A stretch of DNA of 64,000 nt from Urechis unicinctus (Eukaryota > Annelida > Polychaeta > Xenopneusta > Urechidae): the NCBI GenBank assembly GCA_034190875.2, contig CM067358.1, forward strand, positions 52,886,137 to 52,950,136, written 5' to 3'. Positions 1-12,834 of this stretch are shown here, piece after piece. Below the pieces are notes generated by a model that saw only the letters and a program-made list of their open reading frames with translations, did no database searches and had not been told where the DNA came from. Position numbers and translations under genes: made by a program. How positions within the stretch are numbered: the first letter of the stretch is position 1; each line of letters begins with the position of its first letter.

Positions 1-1394
1 CAGGTGAAAAGCTTGAAGCAGGTGCAGAACCAGGTGAATTTTACATGAAGGGAATATCCAACGTCTAACGATATAGTCATTGCAAGCGAAATATCTTCAC
101 ATCAGCAGAGATACAAAGTTAGATGAACTGTGAATTCCCCATTTACATGCATCAAAATGAACAATACGGAGTTCCCACGTAACATATCAGAGTACAAAAA
201 AACGTGCCTGCTTGCATAGGTTCTACTCGACCAGCTAAGTTGGCTGCTGAAGTATTGTTTAATTCGTATCATATATTGACCTTGCTACCTTGACACAAAT
301 GCAACATATGGTAAATATAGAGCTGTGGTGCTATTATGTGTATCGATATTATGCATATACATGTAAACGTTAACTATAATTGCACAAATATACATAAATC
401 AAATCCGTGAAACTCAATTCAACCAACGCAATATCTGTCAAAAAGAAAACTTCGGAAATATTGTCTTGTCAAATTTTTAAAAAAATCTGGTTTCTGACAA
501 TCATAATTCTCGAAGCATATGTATGGCACCTAGTTGTCCTGTCTCGAATTCAGCGTGACACGCATCCAGCGGAGTTATCGCATTTATTGTAAGCGTAACT
601 GATCACCATAAAGCCGATTCCACGACCGAAAGGAAAGGGAACTTGCGTAATAATATGAAAATAGCGTTATGAAACTTGTTTTGTCCACATCATAATGTCA
701 CACTTCCGTCTCAATCAGCAGATGCATTGGGACCAGCAAATGTCTGAAACACGGCACGGTTGAATTAAGTATCTAACATAAACAAATCTTCACTTCATTG
801 GTGCATCAAATGTATTACAGTTGCTAATGTAGTTCAATGAAACCGCCCTTACCAGCCTGCTTTACAACGCAACGAGTTCCTCTCCAGGTTGAATCCATGG
901 CGGGGAGATCGTACCACTGCAATCATAACGGTTGAATGTTCAGTCTTGAATACTAATTTTACATAAACGCGTTGTTCCTACCGGGAGTGTGACCGGGGAC
1001 GCAAATGAAAACCGGTAAGATATTGCTCTTCTTCGATATGGGACCAACTTTGTTTATAGGTCTTTCTGTACGCAGTCGGTCATCAACACACGCCCTTGAC
1101 AGAATCAACGACGCCCATTACCCTAGCGGCGACTTTTCTTCATGGTGTCAACAAAGAGCTAAACTCTTTGGTGTCACTGGTAACGAGCGGGCGTTTCAAG
1201 CAGCGCGTTTTGACGCGTACGCCTAGATATTTGTGAAAGACGAGAAGCTGCTAACAATGAGAGTAATGCGAGCACAGCCGACAGTGTCAGGGAACGAAGA
1301 GAAGCCGATGGTGGGGGGGGGGGGGGGGACTGTAACGCATGACAGGAATAGCAAGTACATTTATAATGACAGGCCACTGTGTCCTTGCGCCACT
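1..1394. other. No gene seen
   Basis: Only short open frames without conserved motifs or convincing splice sites are present. A run of about 14 G lies near 1314-1328. I can assign nothing functional here. Confidence 0.6.
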
Positions 1395-1556
1395 CATCCT
1401 CTGTGGCAGGCCTGTGCCAGGCCTGTGCCACTCACCCTGTGTGACAGGCCTGTGCCACTCATCTTCTGTGGCAGGCCTGTGCCACTCATCCTCTGTGACA
1501 GGCCTGTGTCTCTCACACTCATCCTCTGTGACAGGCCTGTGTCTCTCACACTCTTT
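1395..1556. repeat. Minisatellite, about 27-bp unit
   Basis: Imperfect tandem units built around GGCCTGTGCCACTCATCC and CTCTGTGACA. Later units substitute GTGTCTCTCACACTC. All reading frames on both strands stay open through the array, which produces spurious ORFs. Confidence 0.85.
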
Positions 1557-3134
1557 AACAAGATGATGTGTCACATCTGTTAAAGGCGCTGATGACAGCA
1601 TTTAGTTTGGTGCATGAGAGCATTAGTTTGGTGCGCGATATCATTGACTGGTGATGATGAAAATGTTAGCCACTCTGCATGGTCGCACTTTCAGGCACTG
1701 AAAACAACATTTACCATGTTTTTTTAACAGCACCGCCTGACCCGTGTTGATCACTAAAAATAGATATTGGGATTAAATATACGATTGGCTACACTTGAAT
1801 GGTCGCCCGCGATCAGATTTATCGACTATGACTGAAAGGAGTGTCTCAATAAGCTTCCCACTTGTCTGAATGCAGGGACCAAAGCAGAGGCACTTCACAC
1901 CAATGGCAAGACGCGGCCGACAGTAACGTGAGAAAATGATGTCATAACGGGCAATCTGTTAACCAGTCACGCCATCTTTTTCTCCACAAAATCAAATTCT
2001 TGGCTTTGTTTCTGTTTCCATATTCAAGGATGTTGGACAACGGTATGTCAAAAGAATTCGGTCACTTTCAGCGAGGACGGATTAATCAAACACTTCTTTA
2101 ACACGTTACATCATATGAAATGTAGATTCATCGAGACGTCAGTTCAATCCTGGTTTAGCTTGCGTCAACTTTTTGTGTGAGAACGCGGGGTGCGCATGAC
2201 ATAAGCCGGATCGTATGATCGATTAGCTCCGGTCGTAACGGTAACATGAATTTATACTACGTCTACGCAGACGTCTTGTAGGGCTAATGATCGATATGCG
2301 TGGGCTTTATAACTTGGCTCGCCAAGTTATTTTGATTCAGCGGCGCTCAGTTCACGAGGAGAGTAAAGAAATTTTCGAATTCATTATTCATGTTGCTCCA
2401 TTCCCATTTCTAAATGTAGCCGAGAAGTGAGCCTAGACCAGAGAGGACCACGCCAAGTAGGGACCCCGCGAACCCGGCGCGGTGAGGGTTGTTAAACAAG
2501 CCCGGAAGCGGGGTCACACATCGCTTGAAGGCTTCCCTTTCCCTCGAACTCAAAATATCCATCTTTGGAAACCAACCCTACCGGTTACGACGCTTATGCT
2601 ATAGATGGCTTTATCCTTAAATTGATTCGGAGCTAAATAAAGTTCGGAAATCTGCAAAATCTTAAGTATTAAAATTTGCAGAGCTGAACCAAGCGGCTGG
2701 TATTATGAAACTTGGTATTTCTAAAGAGAAACACACATATTGCCAATAAACACATGAATCGGATTCTTGTTTCAATCGACCTGACTGGATGTCGTTTGAT
2801 TCGCAGGCCGTCTGTTATGGTAATAAGACGTTTTTTTCATGAACCCATATAGAACTCAATGACACAAGTTTTGAAGATGATAGAAGAAATATCTTCGTTC
2901 CGTCATCGTAGCGCGAGACCATGGGCCCTTTGTGGCTTTGGTGCCGACGGCTCTCAGACCCATTGAGAGAAAGGTCGAAAGGAGCCCCTGTCGGGCACTA
3001 CTTATAGAGACTGCTCCTGTTTCCACGAGGCGTGCTGGTGTGAACCATCGATGGGCGTTTCGTTTATAAAGATATAGGAGGGTGAGGGGCAAGGGTCAAC
3101 TGAGGGCAAATAACAAACGCGGCACCCATCATCG
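1557..3134. other. No gene seen; possible LTR-like stretch near 2170-2480
   Basis: No supported coding exon. At 2170-2480 a TTTATAA box-like motif and the short near-inverse words CGCGGGGT and ACCCCGCG recall a transposon end, but no second copy or defined boundary is visible. Confidence 0.45.
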
Positions 3135-3366
3135 TACCTTCGTCAACCATCGTGGTTTCGTCAGCCACCGTGACTTCGTCAACCACCGTGACTTCGTCAA
3201 CCACCATAGCTTTCGTCAAACCACCATGGCTTCGTCAAACCACCATGGCTTCCTCAACCACCGTTGGCTTCCTCAACCACCGTTGGCTTCGTCAGCCACC
3301 GTGGTTTTGTCAACCACTGTTGGCTTCGTCAGCCACCGTGGTTTTGTCAACCTCTGTTGGCTTCGT
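3135..3366. repeat. Minisatellite, 18-bp unit
   Basis: About twelve tandem units of the form CGTCAACCACCGTGACTT. They drift progressively to CGTCAAACCACCATGGCT and CTCAACCACCGTTGGCTT. The unit is a multiple of three, so it translates to repeats such as FVNHRD; I regard that as incidental. Confidence 0.9.
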
Positions 3367-3499
3367 ACCATTAGAGTGAGAGAGTGAGTATAGAGTTTAT
3401 AGGGTTAAACGGCACACCAACACTGCTGTGTTATATGGCGCCTAGAAAATAGATAAGTTTGACCTGATTATGCAGCCACCTTCTATAATTAATAATAGA

Positions 3500-3790
3500 C
3501 GGAAATCACATGGATGGCGATGTAAAAGATAAAAATTCAAATAGGTTTCCTAAGGCATGTCACCACCTGCCGATTGACTGGACCAGGCCATTCCAGCCTC
3601 TCGTCCAGGTGAAATCCTCGCAAGGACCGTTCAACCACCAGGAACCCATTGCCCACCGACACGAGTCGTTACCCACGACCATCAGGTTGCCCCTATTAGT
3701 CGCCTCTTACGACATGCAGGAGGATACAGTGGGCCTACTCTACCCCCGAATCCACAGGAGGGTCCTTTTATTGTTAGCTTCGTCAATCAC
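3500..3790 (+). mobile_element. SINE-like repeat fragment
   Basis: The stretch around 3690-3770 contains TTAGTCGCCTCTTACGACA followed by GGATACAGTGGG and CCCCCGAATCCACAGG. I recall this phrase as a very abundant interspersed repeat in mollusc genomes, probably a conserved SINE segment. I see no tRNA head or tail defining the ends, so family and limits are uncertain. Confidence 0.45.
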
Positions 3791-4059
3791 CGGGCCCAGT
3801 GTCAATCATCGTGGCATAAACAGGTACAGTAATCAATGGCGGACAAAAACCGCTGTAAGCACGTATGTGTTTTCATTGGCCACCGCGATGCGCCAGAGGG
3901 ACTTTGTGGAAAGAGTACAGTGAGATCCACACCGCGGGGTGCCCGGCTGATACAGGGTTACCAATTAGCCCAACAGACCAACAGTCGATCGGGTACTCCC
4001 TTGTCAAAAGGGAGGGCAAGCTCCACTTGGTTCAAAAGAGCTATTACCAACATACCAAC

Positions 4060-4720
4060 AAAGATAGTGCCATATATGACTAAGGGTCGCCGTAGTTAAG
4101 TCGTGGATGGTGATGAGAGACGATTATTCTTAGGTCGCCGACGTTATTGTAGGTATCTGAGTGCTGATGTCCTTACCCGAGACTTAATATGAAGTGTCCG
4201 CTGACTGGCACGTTCTTTCTTAGTATATTCTTTTGACCGTGTTGTCTCGTATATTTTTTCTGTGTGTCTCTCTCCTTATGGATCTTCATACTGCCGCATC
4301 TATAGTGAAAGGCGGGGGGAGGGGGGGGGGTGGTTGATGTGGTGACCTGCGGTCATTCGGACCGACTTGCAATTATCAAGAGCTTTTAATTGGAGATCAA
4401 ACGGGTCTATGTTATTTGTTATGGGAATTGACGGGATTCGAATATTTACATCTATGGGTTGTACTTGCTAAACCGGACAATATAATTTAGAAACTGACCC
4501 GTTCGGAAGATTAACTTAAAAAGATTTTAAAGGTTTGTATAAATTGGACAACAATTAATCTGGTTCAATTTGTCTAAATTGGTTTAGTTTTCATGTCCCG
4601 AGTGGTCGAAAAGTTGTAAATCTAAGTGAAACTTTTGGGAAGGATGGAGAGGTGGTGGGTGTATGCGTTCGTAAATGTATGCGTGTATGTATGCGTTTGT
4701 TGGGAGGTGAAGCATACCTA
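4060..4720 (-). mobile_element. Diverged LTR-type retroelement copy (fossil)
   Basis: This stretch is the reverse complement of the repeat at about 54755-55400. Shared landmarks include TCGCCGACGTTATTGTAGGT (4135-4154), AATTGGAGATCAAACGGGTC (4388-4407) and the GTATGCGTGTATGTATGCG run near 4678. The better-preserved partner has promoter and polyadenylation signals in LTR order, so this is read as a solo LTR or LTR plus leader. No coding region accompanies it. The two copies differ at many positions, so the insertion looks old. Confidence 0.7.
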
Positions 4721-5642
4721 AATAGCCCCGATTAAATCAGTCAAGTCACTGACGCGCTTATCCACTCCAACAACTGGTTGTGTTTACCATATTTACCAGT
4801 GGTCGATCACCAACCGCTAAACGTAGCTCCGGAAATATGACATGGAAATGTCGTTTCCACAACACAAGTATTGTACTGCGAAAAAACCCCCTCCCCCACA
4901 TCAGCTATTGCGAGTCGAACATGCGTCATAGCTGTCATGCGAGTTGTAAAACATAATCAAAGCTAGCTAGACTTAAATTTGTTAATAATATGCTGCGATG
5001 TGAGCAAATGGGGGGCACAAAGGGCTTTTCAGTATAGCCTACAGTTAGTGTTTCTCTGATCCAAGCGTTACAAGCATTGGCACCGGATATTTGTGTAGCA
5101 CCGGATGTTTGTTTGACAACGGAGCTAGTCTAAAGTTCACGAGAACAAAGTGTATTTGTTGACTCACGAGTTGGAGTACAAAAAAACATAGATGTGGCCC
5201 AGTAAATATTTTCAGTCTTACAATGTTAATCTTCAGACAATATCTACAAACCCGGTTGTGTCCGGTCTGAAACCGATCGCGAAAGACCATTGTCAAAACG
5301 AAACGATTTGGCGGGGTGTTGAGAGTCAATATGCTGAACACAGTATCGGGTAGCACGTGTCTGCGAGGGGTCATGTGACACCAAGCACGTATACTGTGTG
5401 CGCGAGGTGCTGGGGAGAGGGAGAGAGGGAGGGAGGGAGGATTAGAAAGAGGCTCGACGTGATGGGGGCTACCCCACAAGGGGAATACTGCCGAGCGCGG
5501 GTAGGGGGGGACTCTGCAGCTCCCCCCCCCCCGCGATAGACAGACGAGGGGCGAATCGGGGGGACACCGCACCACACCTCCCCCCCGGAGAGGAGCGAAA
5601 TGCACCGAGAGAGAGGGGGCAGCCCAGGGAGAGAGGGAGAGG

Positions 5643-5644
<2 letters not shown>
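4721..5644. other. No gene seen
   Basis: The open frame of 186 codons on the minus strand here is low-complexity and lacks recognisable domains or splice context. The right part is GC- and purine-rich and grades into the GA tract. Confidence 0.55.
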
Positions 5645-5686
<42 letters not shown>

Positions 5687-5689
5687 GAT

Positions 5690-5728
<39 letters not shown>
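5645..5728. repeat. (GA)n microsatellite
   Basis: A long GA dinucleotide tract interrupted once near 5683-5690 by GATGGGATGG. All purines are on the plus strand. Confidence 0.95.
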
Positions 5729-5730
<2 letters not shown>

Positions 5731-6049
5731 GAGGTGAAGTTTCACCATCTGGTCATTAAGTAAGCGATAAATTGTTCAAGCATTGTTACATATCACACCA
5801 GCCACATAAAGACGGCATGTTTGCATCTCCTACTAAGCGCGACGGCATCTTGATAACCCACCCACCAAGCTCACCCTCAAGCGTTAAGGCGAGTCATATG
5901 ACAAAGAGGAAGCGAGAGGGTGTTTGGGAACAGGAATAAAGGCGTTTATGCTGTACACGACAAGGATTCTACTTCTTCAGCGGTCTAAATGACTTATGTA
6001 CAACTGGTATTTGCACTGATAAAATAAGCATAACGAGTTCAACACGGCT

Positions 6050-9000
6050 CTACCTGTTAGGTGACTTGGGCAGGCTGACAGGAGTCTGGTAGGCGTTGGG
6101 GTCAAACTTGACAGGGCGGTATCCAACAGGTCCCACCACTAACTCCTTCCGCCGGTTGAAATCGGACACCTCACGGTCTTGGACCACGGTAGAGCCATTC
6201 GATTGCGGTATAAACCCATTAGTCTGAGGTATTGAGCCATTCGTTTGGGGAATTGAGCCATTCATTTGGGGTAATGAGCCATTCATTTGGGGTAATGAGC
6301 CATTCATTTGAAACATTGAGCCATTCATTTGGTTCATTGGGCCATTCATTTGAGACATTGAGCCATTCATTTTGGGCGTTGAGCCATTCATTTGAGACGT
6401 TGACCCATGCATTTGGAGCATTGAACCATTCATTTGGGGCGCCAAGCCATTCACTTGGGGTATTGAGCCGTTCGTTTGGGGATGAGACCCATAGCTGAGG
6501 GATGTTGACCCATTTTCTAACTGACTTGCTTGAGGGACAATAGGTTGGCGACCGTCCAGGATAACAGGAAGCGGATTTTGGAATGGGGATCTGGCAGGAT
6601 CATTAGCGGATGGGTAGGAGTTGAGTGGAGCCATGGTGATGTTGGCCGCGATGGGCGCAGAAACAGGGCGGCTGTTGAGCTGTGATTGAGGCGATGTCAT
6701 TCCCGGGACAAACCCAGCTGTTGTAGTGAGGTTGTACTGATGCAGACCAGCTGTATTGCCATTCATGGAAGGAGCGTAGTTCACTGGTGGCGAATAAGCA
6801 GTTGTGCTGTTGTTATATACTGGGGCGGTTTGTGAATATCCGTTTTGATGAGGTGGGTGACCTTGCGACACTAGGTTACTGAACATTATAGTCTGTGCAT
6901 GTGATTGGGGTGATTCTAGAGCCGGGGAAGCCAGGGGCGCGGATGCATGGGGCGCGGATCCCCGCGTTGGAGATGACTGGCTAATTTCGCGCGGTGCTTC
7001 GCTTCGGTAACCACTATCATCCAAGGTCTTGGGTTTTGGTATCACTTTCTTGGCACCAGTCTCGCTTGACGTGGTATCTTTGCCAGGGAAGTCCTCGTCA
7101 TCATCACTGCTGTAGACGGGATTCGACAGGTTAACGTCGGGGCTATCGCGCCGCTGAATCTGCTGGAAGGCTTTCCAGCCCTTCTGTAACACCTTCTGCT
7201 TGGCGGCAGGTTGCGAAGACGTCCATTCGTCAATCTTCAGCTTAAGAGACTTCTTGTTTTTTTTCTTGGAATTAGAATTCCCTTCGTTCAGTACCACAAT
7301 GGGCTCACGGTGTTCTAAAGTCTTCCGGCTAGCATTCAGTGTGACTTTAGAAGATTTCCATGTGTCCAGACCACTACGCAAGGACCCCCACGTGGACGTA
7401 TTGTCATTGATGAGGCTGGTGGGTGGAGCCAACAGGTCAGGGTTGTTGAGTACCTGCCAGGCTGGGGACTTGGGCTCCTGGCCAACAGGGAGCCCTTCTT
7501 CTCGGTACTGACGGTTTAACAGCTGCACCTGTTGGAACTGCATTTCCATGATATCCTGTTCCATCCTCTCCTCGGCAATCTTAGGGTCATGGTCACGCAG
7601 TGGTGTGGGAATCACAACCCGTCCATTATTCTCCTTCGATTTCTCTTTGATAAGCTGCTGTAGTTTCTTGGAGCTGCGCCCTTTGCTCAGATCTTCCTCT
7701 CGTATCCTCCTGTCATCATCAGTGACGATCACTTGGTCGTAATCTGGTAACAGAACTAATTGACCTTTCGTGGGATTGTACGCGTAGGCTGGTCCACGCT
7801 CAACCCGCTTTATGTTCATAGGCCCTTCCGGTACGTCATCGTAAGAACATGCCGGATATATCTGCCACTCTGTCTTGTTGATGGGTTTCCGGCTGGTAGA
7901 TTTTTTACTAACTGATCCTATGGCGTGTTTCATTGATCGCTTCAGCTTGCTGATGCTGCTGTGTCTGGACGACTGCGACACCGCCGCTGTGTGCTTCTTA
8001 AAGTGTGTATTATTCGCGGGTCCGTGGATCATTTCGTAATAGTCCTGGCGGTTTCCTGACAATACTTGTGTACTCTCCGTGTCTGAGTCGAAGATATCGT
8101 CACCGAGGTCATCTTCAGGAGTCCATGCTGCTGGTGCTGGTGGGCGTTTTGTTGCTGTTTTAAGGGCCCCCAAGAGGATATCACTCGCGTCTTTTTTAGG
8201 TTGAGGGCTGGGTTTGGCTTGCGGGGTCGCAGGGGGAGTAGTGGAACTAGTACTGTCTTCACTCGCGCGATGTGTAACACTCTGGCCACGGTCAAGCTTC
8301 AAGCGAATTGTTCCTTTCTGACGACGCTGCTGCCTTCGAGCAAATGCAGATTTGAGTTCTTCTTCGAAGAGCTGGTGAAAGGCTTTGGGAGGATCTGGAA
8401 GTTCGACTGGTCCATTTGCAGAACGCTTCTTGGCAGCTGCGATAATTTGGGCTTTGAGATGCGATGGCAAGCCCGGGTTGGGAGCCACTGAGCTGTCAGT
8501 GTTCGCTTTGGGTGGGATCTTCTTTGGTGTACTACTTCCTTCGGTACGATTTGTAAGTGTGGGGGTGTGCAGATGCAGATGTATTGGAGGCGGGGGAGGA
8601 GGTGGTGGGGGTACTGGAGTAGCCACAGGAGTGATGGGCACGGTTGGAGAGGAACCCTCCTCTCGGGGAGTGTGCACCTCCTTATCCTCAAAACCTGGTG
8701 GTGGCGCTATAGGTGCGTGTGACGCGGGATCACTGGTCTTTGATGAGCCGGATTTGCGAGGAGGATCGTCAACGTCATAGTCCACAGGAGGTTCCGTAGG
8801 AGGTGCTTCCTGGTGCACGTCCGCCTTGACGACGTGGGAGGTCACTGAGTACAGAGTCTCCATACTCCACGTGCGGTCACGTAATGGAGGCGCCAATGAC
8901 CGCGAGGGAGATGCAGGTGGAGGGACCACAGGTGGAGGAATCGCATGAGGAGGGACTACAGGTGAAGGAGCCACAGGTGCTGGGATCACGGGACGACCAG

Positions 9001-9614
9001 GTCCTGCTGAGTGAGCAGGTCCTGCTGAGTGAACAGGTCCTGCTGAGTGAGCAGCAGGTGGCTGGGAACGGTGCTGATGCTGTGGAGCGGCTCGAGGCTG
9101 GTGGGCCGTATTGGGAGGAGGTGGGGCCCGTCTCTTCTGCTTCTGCTTGTCACGTCGGGCCTTCTCGCTACCCGAGCTGTCCGGACTGAAGGTGGGTAGA
9201 GACGAGTACTGGCCCGGGTGGAGGTGGGCAGGAGGTGGAGGCGCAGCCTTCTTCCTCTTATACCGACCTTCCTCCAGCGCACCTGCTGAGAGGAACGAGT
9301 TCCTCCGGGAGACATTCCGGGACGAGTAGCCTGAGACAGCTGCTGAGGAGGTCCTTGATGAGACGAGCGAGTAGTCGTGGTAGGGAGTGTGACCCTCCGT
9401 GAAGTACTGGCGTGTGTTCTCCTTCTCATCCACCGGGATCCGACGCAACTTCCGGAACAAGGGGATGTGGCGACCGTGCATTCTTGGGTCTGTTGTTTCG
9501 TGGGTGAAGTTGGGTCCCACATCACGGTTTCGATACTTCATCGCCATGTTGCTTTTTATTGACTTAGGCGGTGCATAATTGATGAGGTCAAAGTTGGTAT
9601 GAACCACGACGTTA
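6050..9614 (-). CDS. Large exon of a proline-rich, probably cytoskeletal/adaptor protein (unrecognised)
   Basis: A single open exon of about 1188 codons. It begins after the acceptor TTTTGTTTTGCAG at 9615-9627 (two bases of the first codon come from an upstream exon not found) and ends at a TAG at 6050-6052. Basic-proline motifs KRKKAAPPPP (about residue 120) and KQKRRAPPPP (about 165) resemble the KRAP-type actin/SH3 motifs of Cobl- or WIP-like proteins. A run of ten prolines follows near residue 350. A charged, probably helical stretch, KKLQQLIKEKSKE and ERMEQDIMEMQFQQ, lies near 650-710. The C-terminal part has 14 heptads of the type QMNGSxP. I do not recognise the family; Cobl-like, WIP-like or another scaffold are only possibilities. 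The stop lies inside AACAG|GTAGAG, so an alternative splice donor at the end cannot be excluded. Confidence 0.8.
6187..6486 (-). repeat. Coding 21-bp repeat: 14 heptads QMNGSxP
   Basis: Inside the proline-rich exon, 14 consecutive seven-residue units follow the pattern (Q/K)-(M/T/V/S)-(N/H)-G-(S/P/L/F)-x-x. Most NGS triplets are N-glycosylation sequons by pattern, but a cytosolic scaffold would not use them. Neighbouring QMNGSLP units are identical, which suggests recent slippage. The opposite strand is open across the array and reads SHSFxxx repeats, which is a by-product. Confidence 0.9.
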
Positions 9615-9627
9615 CTGCAAAACAAAA

Positions 9628-10370
9628 ACAAATACAAATATGGATTTTTTCTTTAAAAGCAAACCATTACATTTGAGCAACACTCAATGAAGTGTGTCCG
9701 TGAATTCTTATTCATCACAATCACCCGCTGTGCGTGTTCATTTTGAAGATCAAGGCTCGATTATCCGCACATTGTGATGAGATCACTGGCAGAATTCTTG
9801 TCAGTGAGCTTGCCAAACAAGACTAGCTGAAGACGACTGAACTTAGAAGGAGGGTGTAGAATGGGTAGGGAATCTGAGACGGGCGCCACAGAGGCCTTAC
9901 ACAAGCATGCCAACGCCGAGTTCCCAGCACTTATGCCAAGTGCTGACAGGAATGTGATTGTTGGTGACAAGTGTCAGCCGGCTTTGGGCATTAAGAGAGG
10001 GTATAAGAGTTAGAGAAGCCGGAGCGGGGGCTATTTAGTCTCGATCAGTACCGTGAGCAGTTCGGCTATGGCTTCTTAGAGAACCCGGTCGATGGTATTA
10101 TCCAAGACGAAAACACCGTGTCTGGTAGATTTCTGGGTTCACTACAAAGGCGTGATTTTCTCAGGAACTCCATCGATATGAGCTGGGTTTTTTTTTTCTT
10201 CAATAGGTATACGGTTACAAGAATTAGAACTGGCGATAAAGGATACTGTTGTATGAGGGAAAAATCTCGGTTCCGTCATCGTCATTACCATGTTTTAGTT
10301 TGTGCGAGACATCTTAGCGGCTGAATGACAGGGCACGCTGCGTTATTGCTGTGTTAAAATGGATGCTTAC
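9628..10370. other. No gene seen; presumed intron or upstream DNA of the proline-rich gene
   Basis: Upstream exon(s) of the minus-strand gene should lie somewhere to the right. I could not identify a convincing one here. A T-rich run lies at 10186-10200. Confidence 0.5.
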
Positions 10371-10815
10371 CATGAATAAGGACATTTTCACGCACACACA
10401 ATGTAAACACACATACACGCACAACTGCATCAAAACACCCCTTACTAACACACACACATACCCCTGTGAACACACACAATTATGCACATCCCTATGTAAG
10501 CACACTCACACACACTCCTATGTACACACTTACACACACCCGTTGTACATACACCGCCCCTTCCTCATGTACACAGTCACAAACACACACCCCAATGTGC
10601 ATACACCACCACATGTACACACTCACATACGCACACCCCTATGTACATACACACTCCTTTGTACATACACAAACCCCTATCCATATACATACACCCTATG
10701 TACATACACACCCCTTTGTACATACACAAACCCCTATCAATATACACACACCCCTATGTACATACACACAACCCTTTGTACATACACGCACCCCTATGCA
10801 CACACACACACACAA
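10371..10815. repeat. CA-rich minisatellite
   Basis: Tandem, imperfect units of about 20-24 bp built on CCCCTATGTACATACACAC and CCCCTTTGTACATACACA, grading into plain (CA)n. Long histidine/threonine-rich ORFs here are artefacts of the repeat. Confidence 0.9.
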
Positions 10816-12834
10816 GGCTAAGTACATCAACACTTGGTCAAGACCCAAGACCGAGCACCTCCAGTGAGAGCCGATCATTCCTGATGGCTGGAGTTAATGG
10901 TATGAGTGAATGGCTTGTGGAAGTCCACTGATCCGTTAAAGGGATCAGCCGATTCACGCCATGATGCCGATCACAGCCACTACATTGCGCCTGAGGACAG
11001 TTATTTTTGTCCTAAAGTTAAGATCAACCAGCTCGTCGGACGAGCTAGTTAGTTGGAATGCCACCTCGATATGGTGGCGGTTTGAGAGCATTGTGTCGTG
11101 GTAGAAGCACTGAATCAGCTCTACCTTATATCACTGCTATGCTCCATCCCCGACGACGTCGCGACAACGTTCACCATTCACAGCCATTCGCAGACTATCT
11201 TTTGCGCTTCTGTCATGCTTTGTGGATGCCCTCCTATCGGGGACGTTTTTCATAAAAGAAGGCGGCTAAGGCGCCACTGTTCCCACCAGGCTTAGTTGGT
11301 AGGGGGTTGTGGTCAGGGGACACACGGAGTGGTTGTAGATTTAGGTAAAGCCCTTGTATTGTGATATGGTTAAATAAGCGATCATAACAGAGAAAGAATG
11401 TGGGTCAATGCATCGCTAATACACAGGAGTGTAACCCATATGTATATGAGACATAACAATAGTGCGCATCAAGCTAACCAGCCAAGACCGCACGCCATTA
11501 TCAAAGTTGTTTTTCAACAAAAGTCTTCCAAATTCTGATGTAAATAGAACGTCATTAGCTCATTCCCAGCTGCTTGTGGACAATAGGTGACTGACAATTT
11601 TAATGGCAATTTTTTTAGTTTGTTTTATGTGAAGAATATACTAAAGATGACACTTGGTTGAAACTTAAAGACTTCCGAAGCAGAAAACAGGCGGAGCTTG
11701 AGCAAAAATACCAGCGAATTATGCGCAGCTCCGCAAACCGTTTGCTATACTCGTTTGCATATTTTTATTAACAAAATTCGACAGCTGTTTTCAGGATGAT
11801 GACATGAACAGTTCGGAGTATCGAATCCCACGAATGGGTAGCAATAGAAACGTTATAGAACCATCTAAAAAAAACAGATGAAAAACTTTCAAATGCACCT
11901 GATCGCCGAAAAAAATCATATATGATGGTTCGTCAGAATGCTTCACTTACATTATAAAGGAAAACTTTTTTAACATACCTCACGTTTAGAATTCAGCGTA
12001 ATTTCGTAAACGGCGGAAAGTTGGCATCATTGCTAGTTTATCATATAGTTGCGGTCGATTATACTGAGTCTCATGGTAATGTGAAGTACATGACGCTACA
12101 ACCTCAGCGCAACAAGTGTACTCGACCGATTAACATACTTAACTTCCTTCTATGACCAATAAGTCTAATATTAGAGCATAAAACTCTGGCTTTGGTTGAG
12201 CTCAGTTTACCTGTCAGCTCGTAATTGTCAATGTATATATATCAGGAAAATCTATTTCACTATTTTTTTTCTCGTCAAAACAATCTCATTTGGGCAACTT
12301 ATCGACGCCAAACAATTCATGCACCTATGGCTCAAACATAATACCGAAAAAGTCGGGCCAATTGATCTCACCTTTGATGAATAAGGCACTCCTAGATAAT
12401 CCTGTTTACCCGATACACATGGATTGTCATCTTCTTTCTGACTGCAGTGATCTTTACACAATTGGGTCCCGAGAACAGGTACGTCTGATGATGAAGTCTT
12501 CCCTGACCAGCTCTGCCTTCGTCTGTGAGTGATTCAACTGCGTCGGTCGCATCCGCACACACACGGTGAGTCTTGTCAAGAGGAAGACTGAGCGGTTCTG
12601 AGTCGACGTACACGACACATAAGCGCTTATTCGTAGATGTCTGGTGACCCTGGTTCCTCTGAGCCTGTGTCACGCTTGAATTAACACAGTAAACCCAGGA
12701 GACTCGCCGGTAAGGTGCGTGTCTGAAGCCGAGGTGTTTGTTATGTGGCTCTGACGCACTCAGGAAAGGCTTGAACACCATAGAGTCTTACAATTATTTG
12801 TGATGCCCATGTCGATGAACTACTCTGATGATTA
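10816..12834. other. No supported gene; one open minus frame at 12392-12781
   Basis: The 129-codon minus-strand frame at 12392-12781 has mixed, non-repetitive composition and could be an isolated exon, possibly of the proline-rich gene. It has no motif I recognise and no clear acceptor/donor pair. Everything else looks like ordinary AT-rich intergenic sequence. Confidence 0.4.

Noticed and set aside
2170-2480. Possible LTR with TATA-like box and inverse CGCGGGGT/ACCCCGCG words
   Set aside because: No second copy, no target duplication and no primer-site-like junction that I can defend.
5045-5605. 186-codon minus ORF with an internal CAAT/purine-rich region
   Set aside because: Low-complexity proline/leucine composition next to a GA tract; no domain.
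10351-10867. Overlapping ORFs of 96-156 codons rich in His, Thr and Tyr
   Set aside because: Produced by the CA-rich minisatellite; no non-repeat coding sequence.
12392-12781. 129-codon minus-strand ORF as an upstream exon of the proline-rich gene
   Set aside because: No acceptor and donor matching the required phase (two bases into a codon), and no recognised motif.
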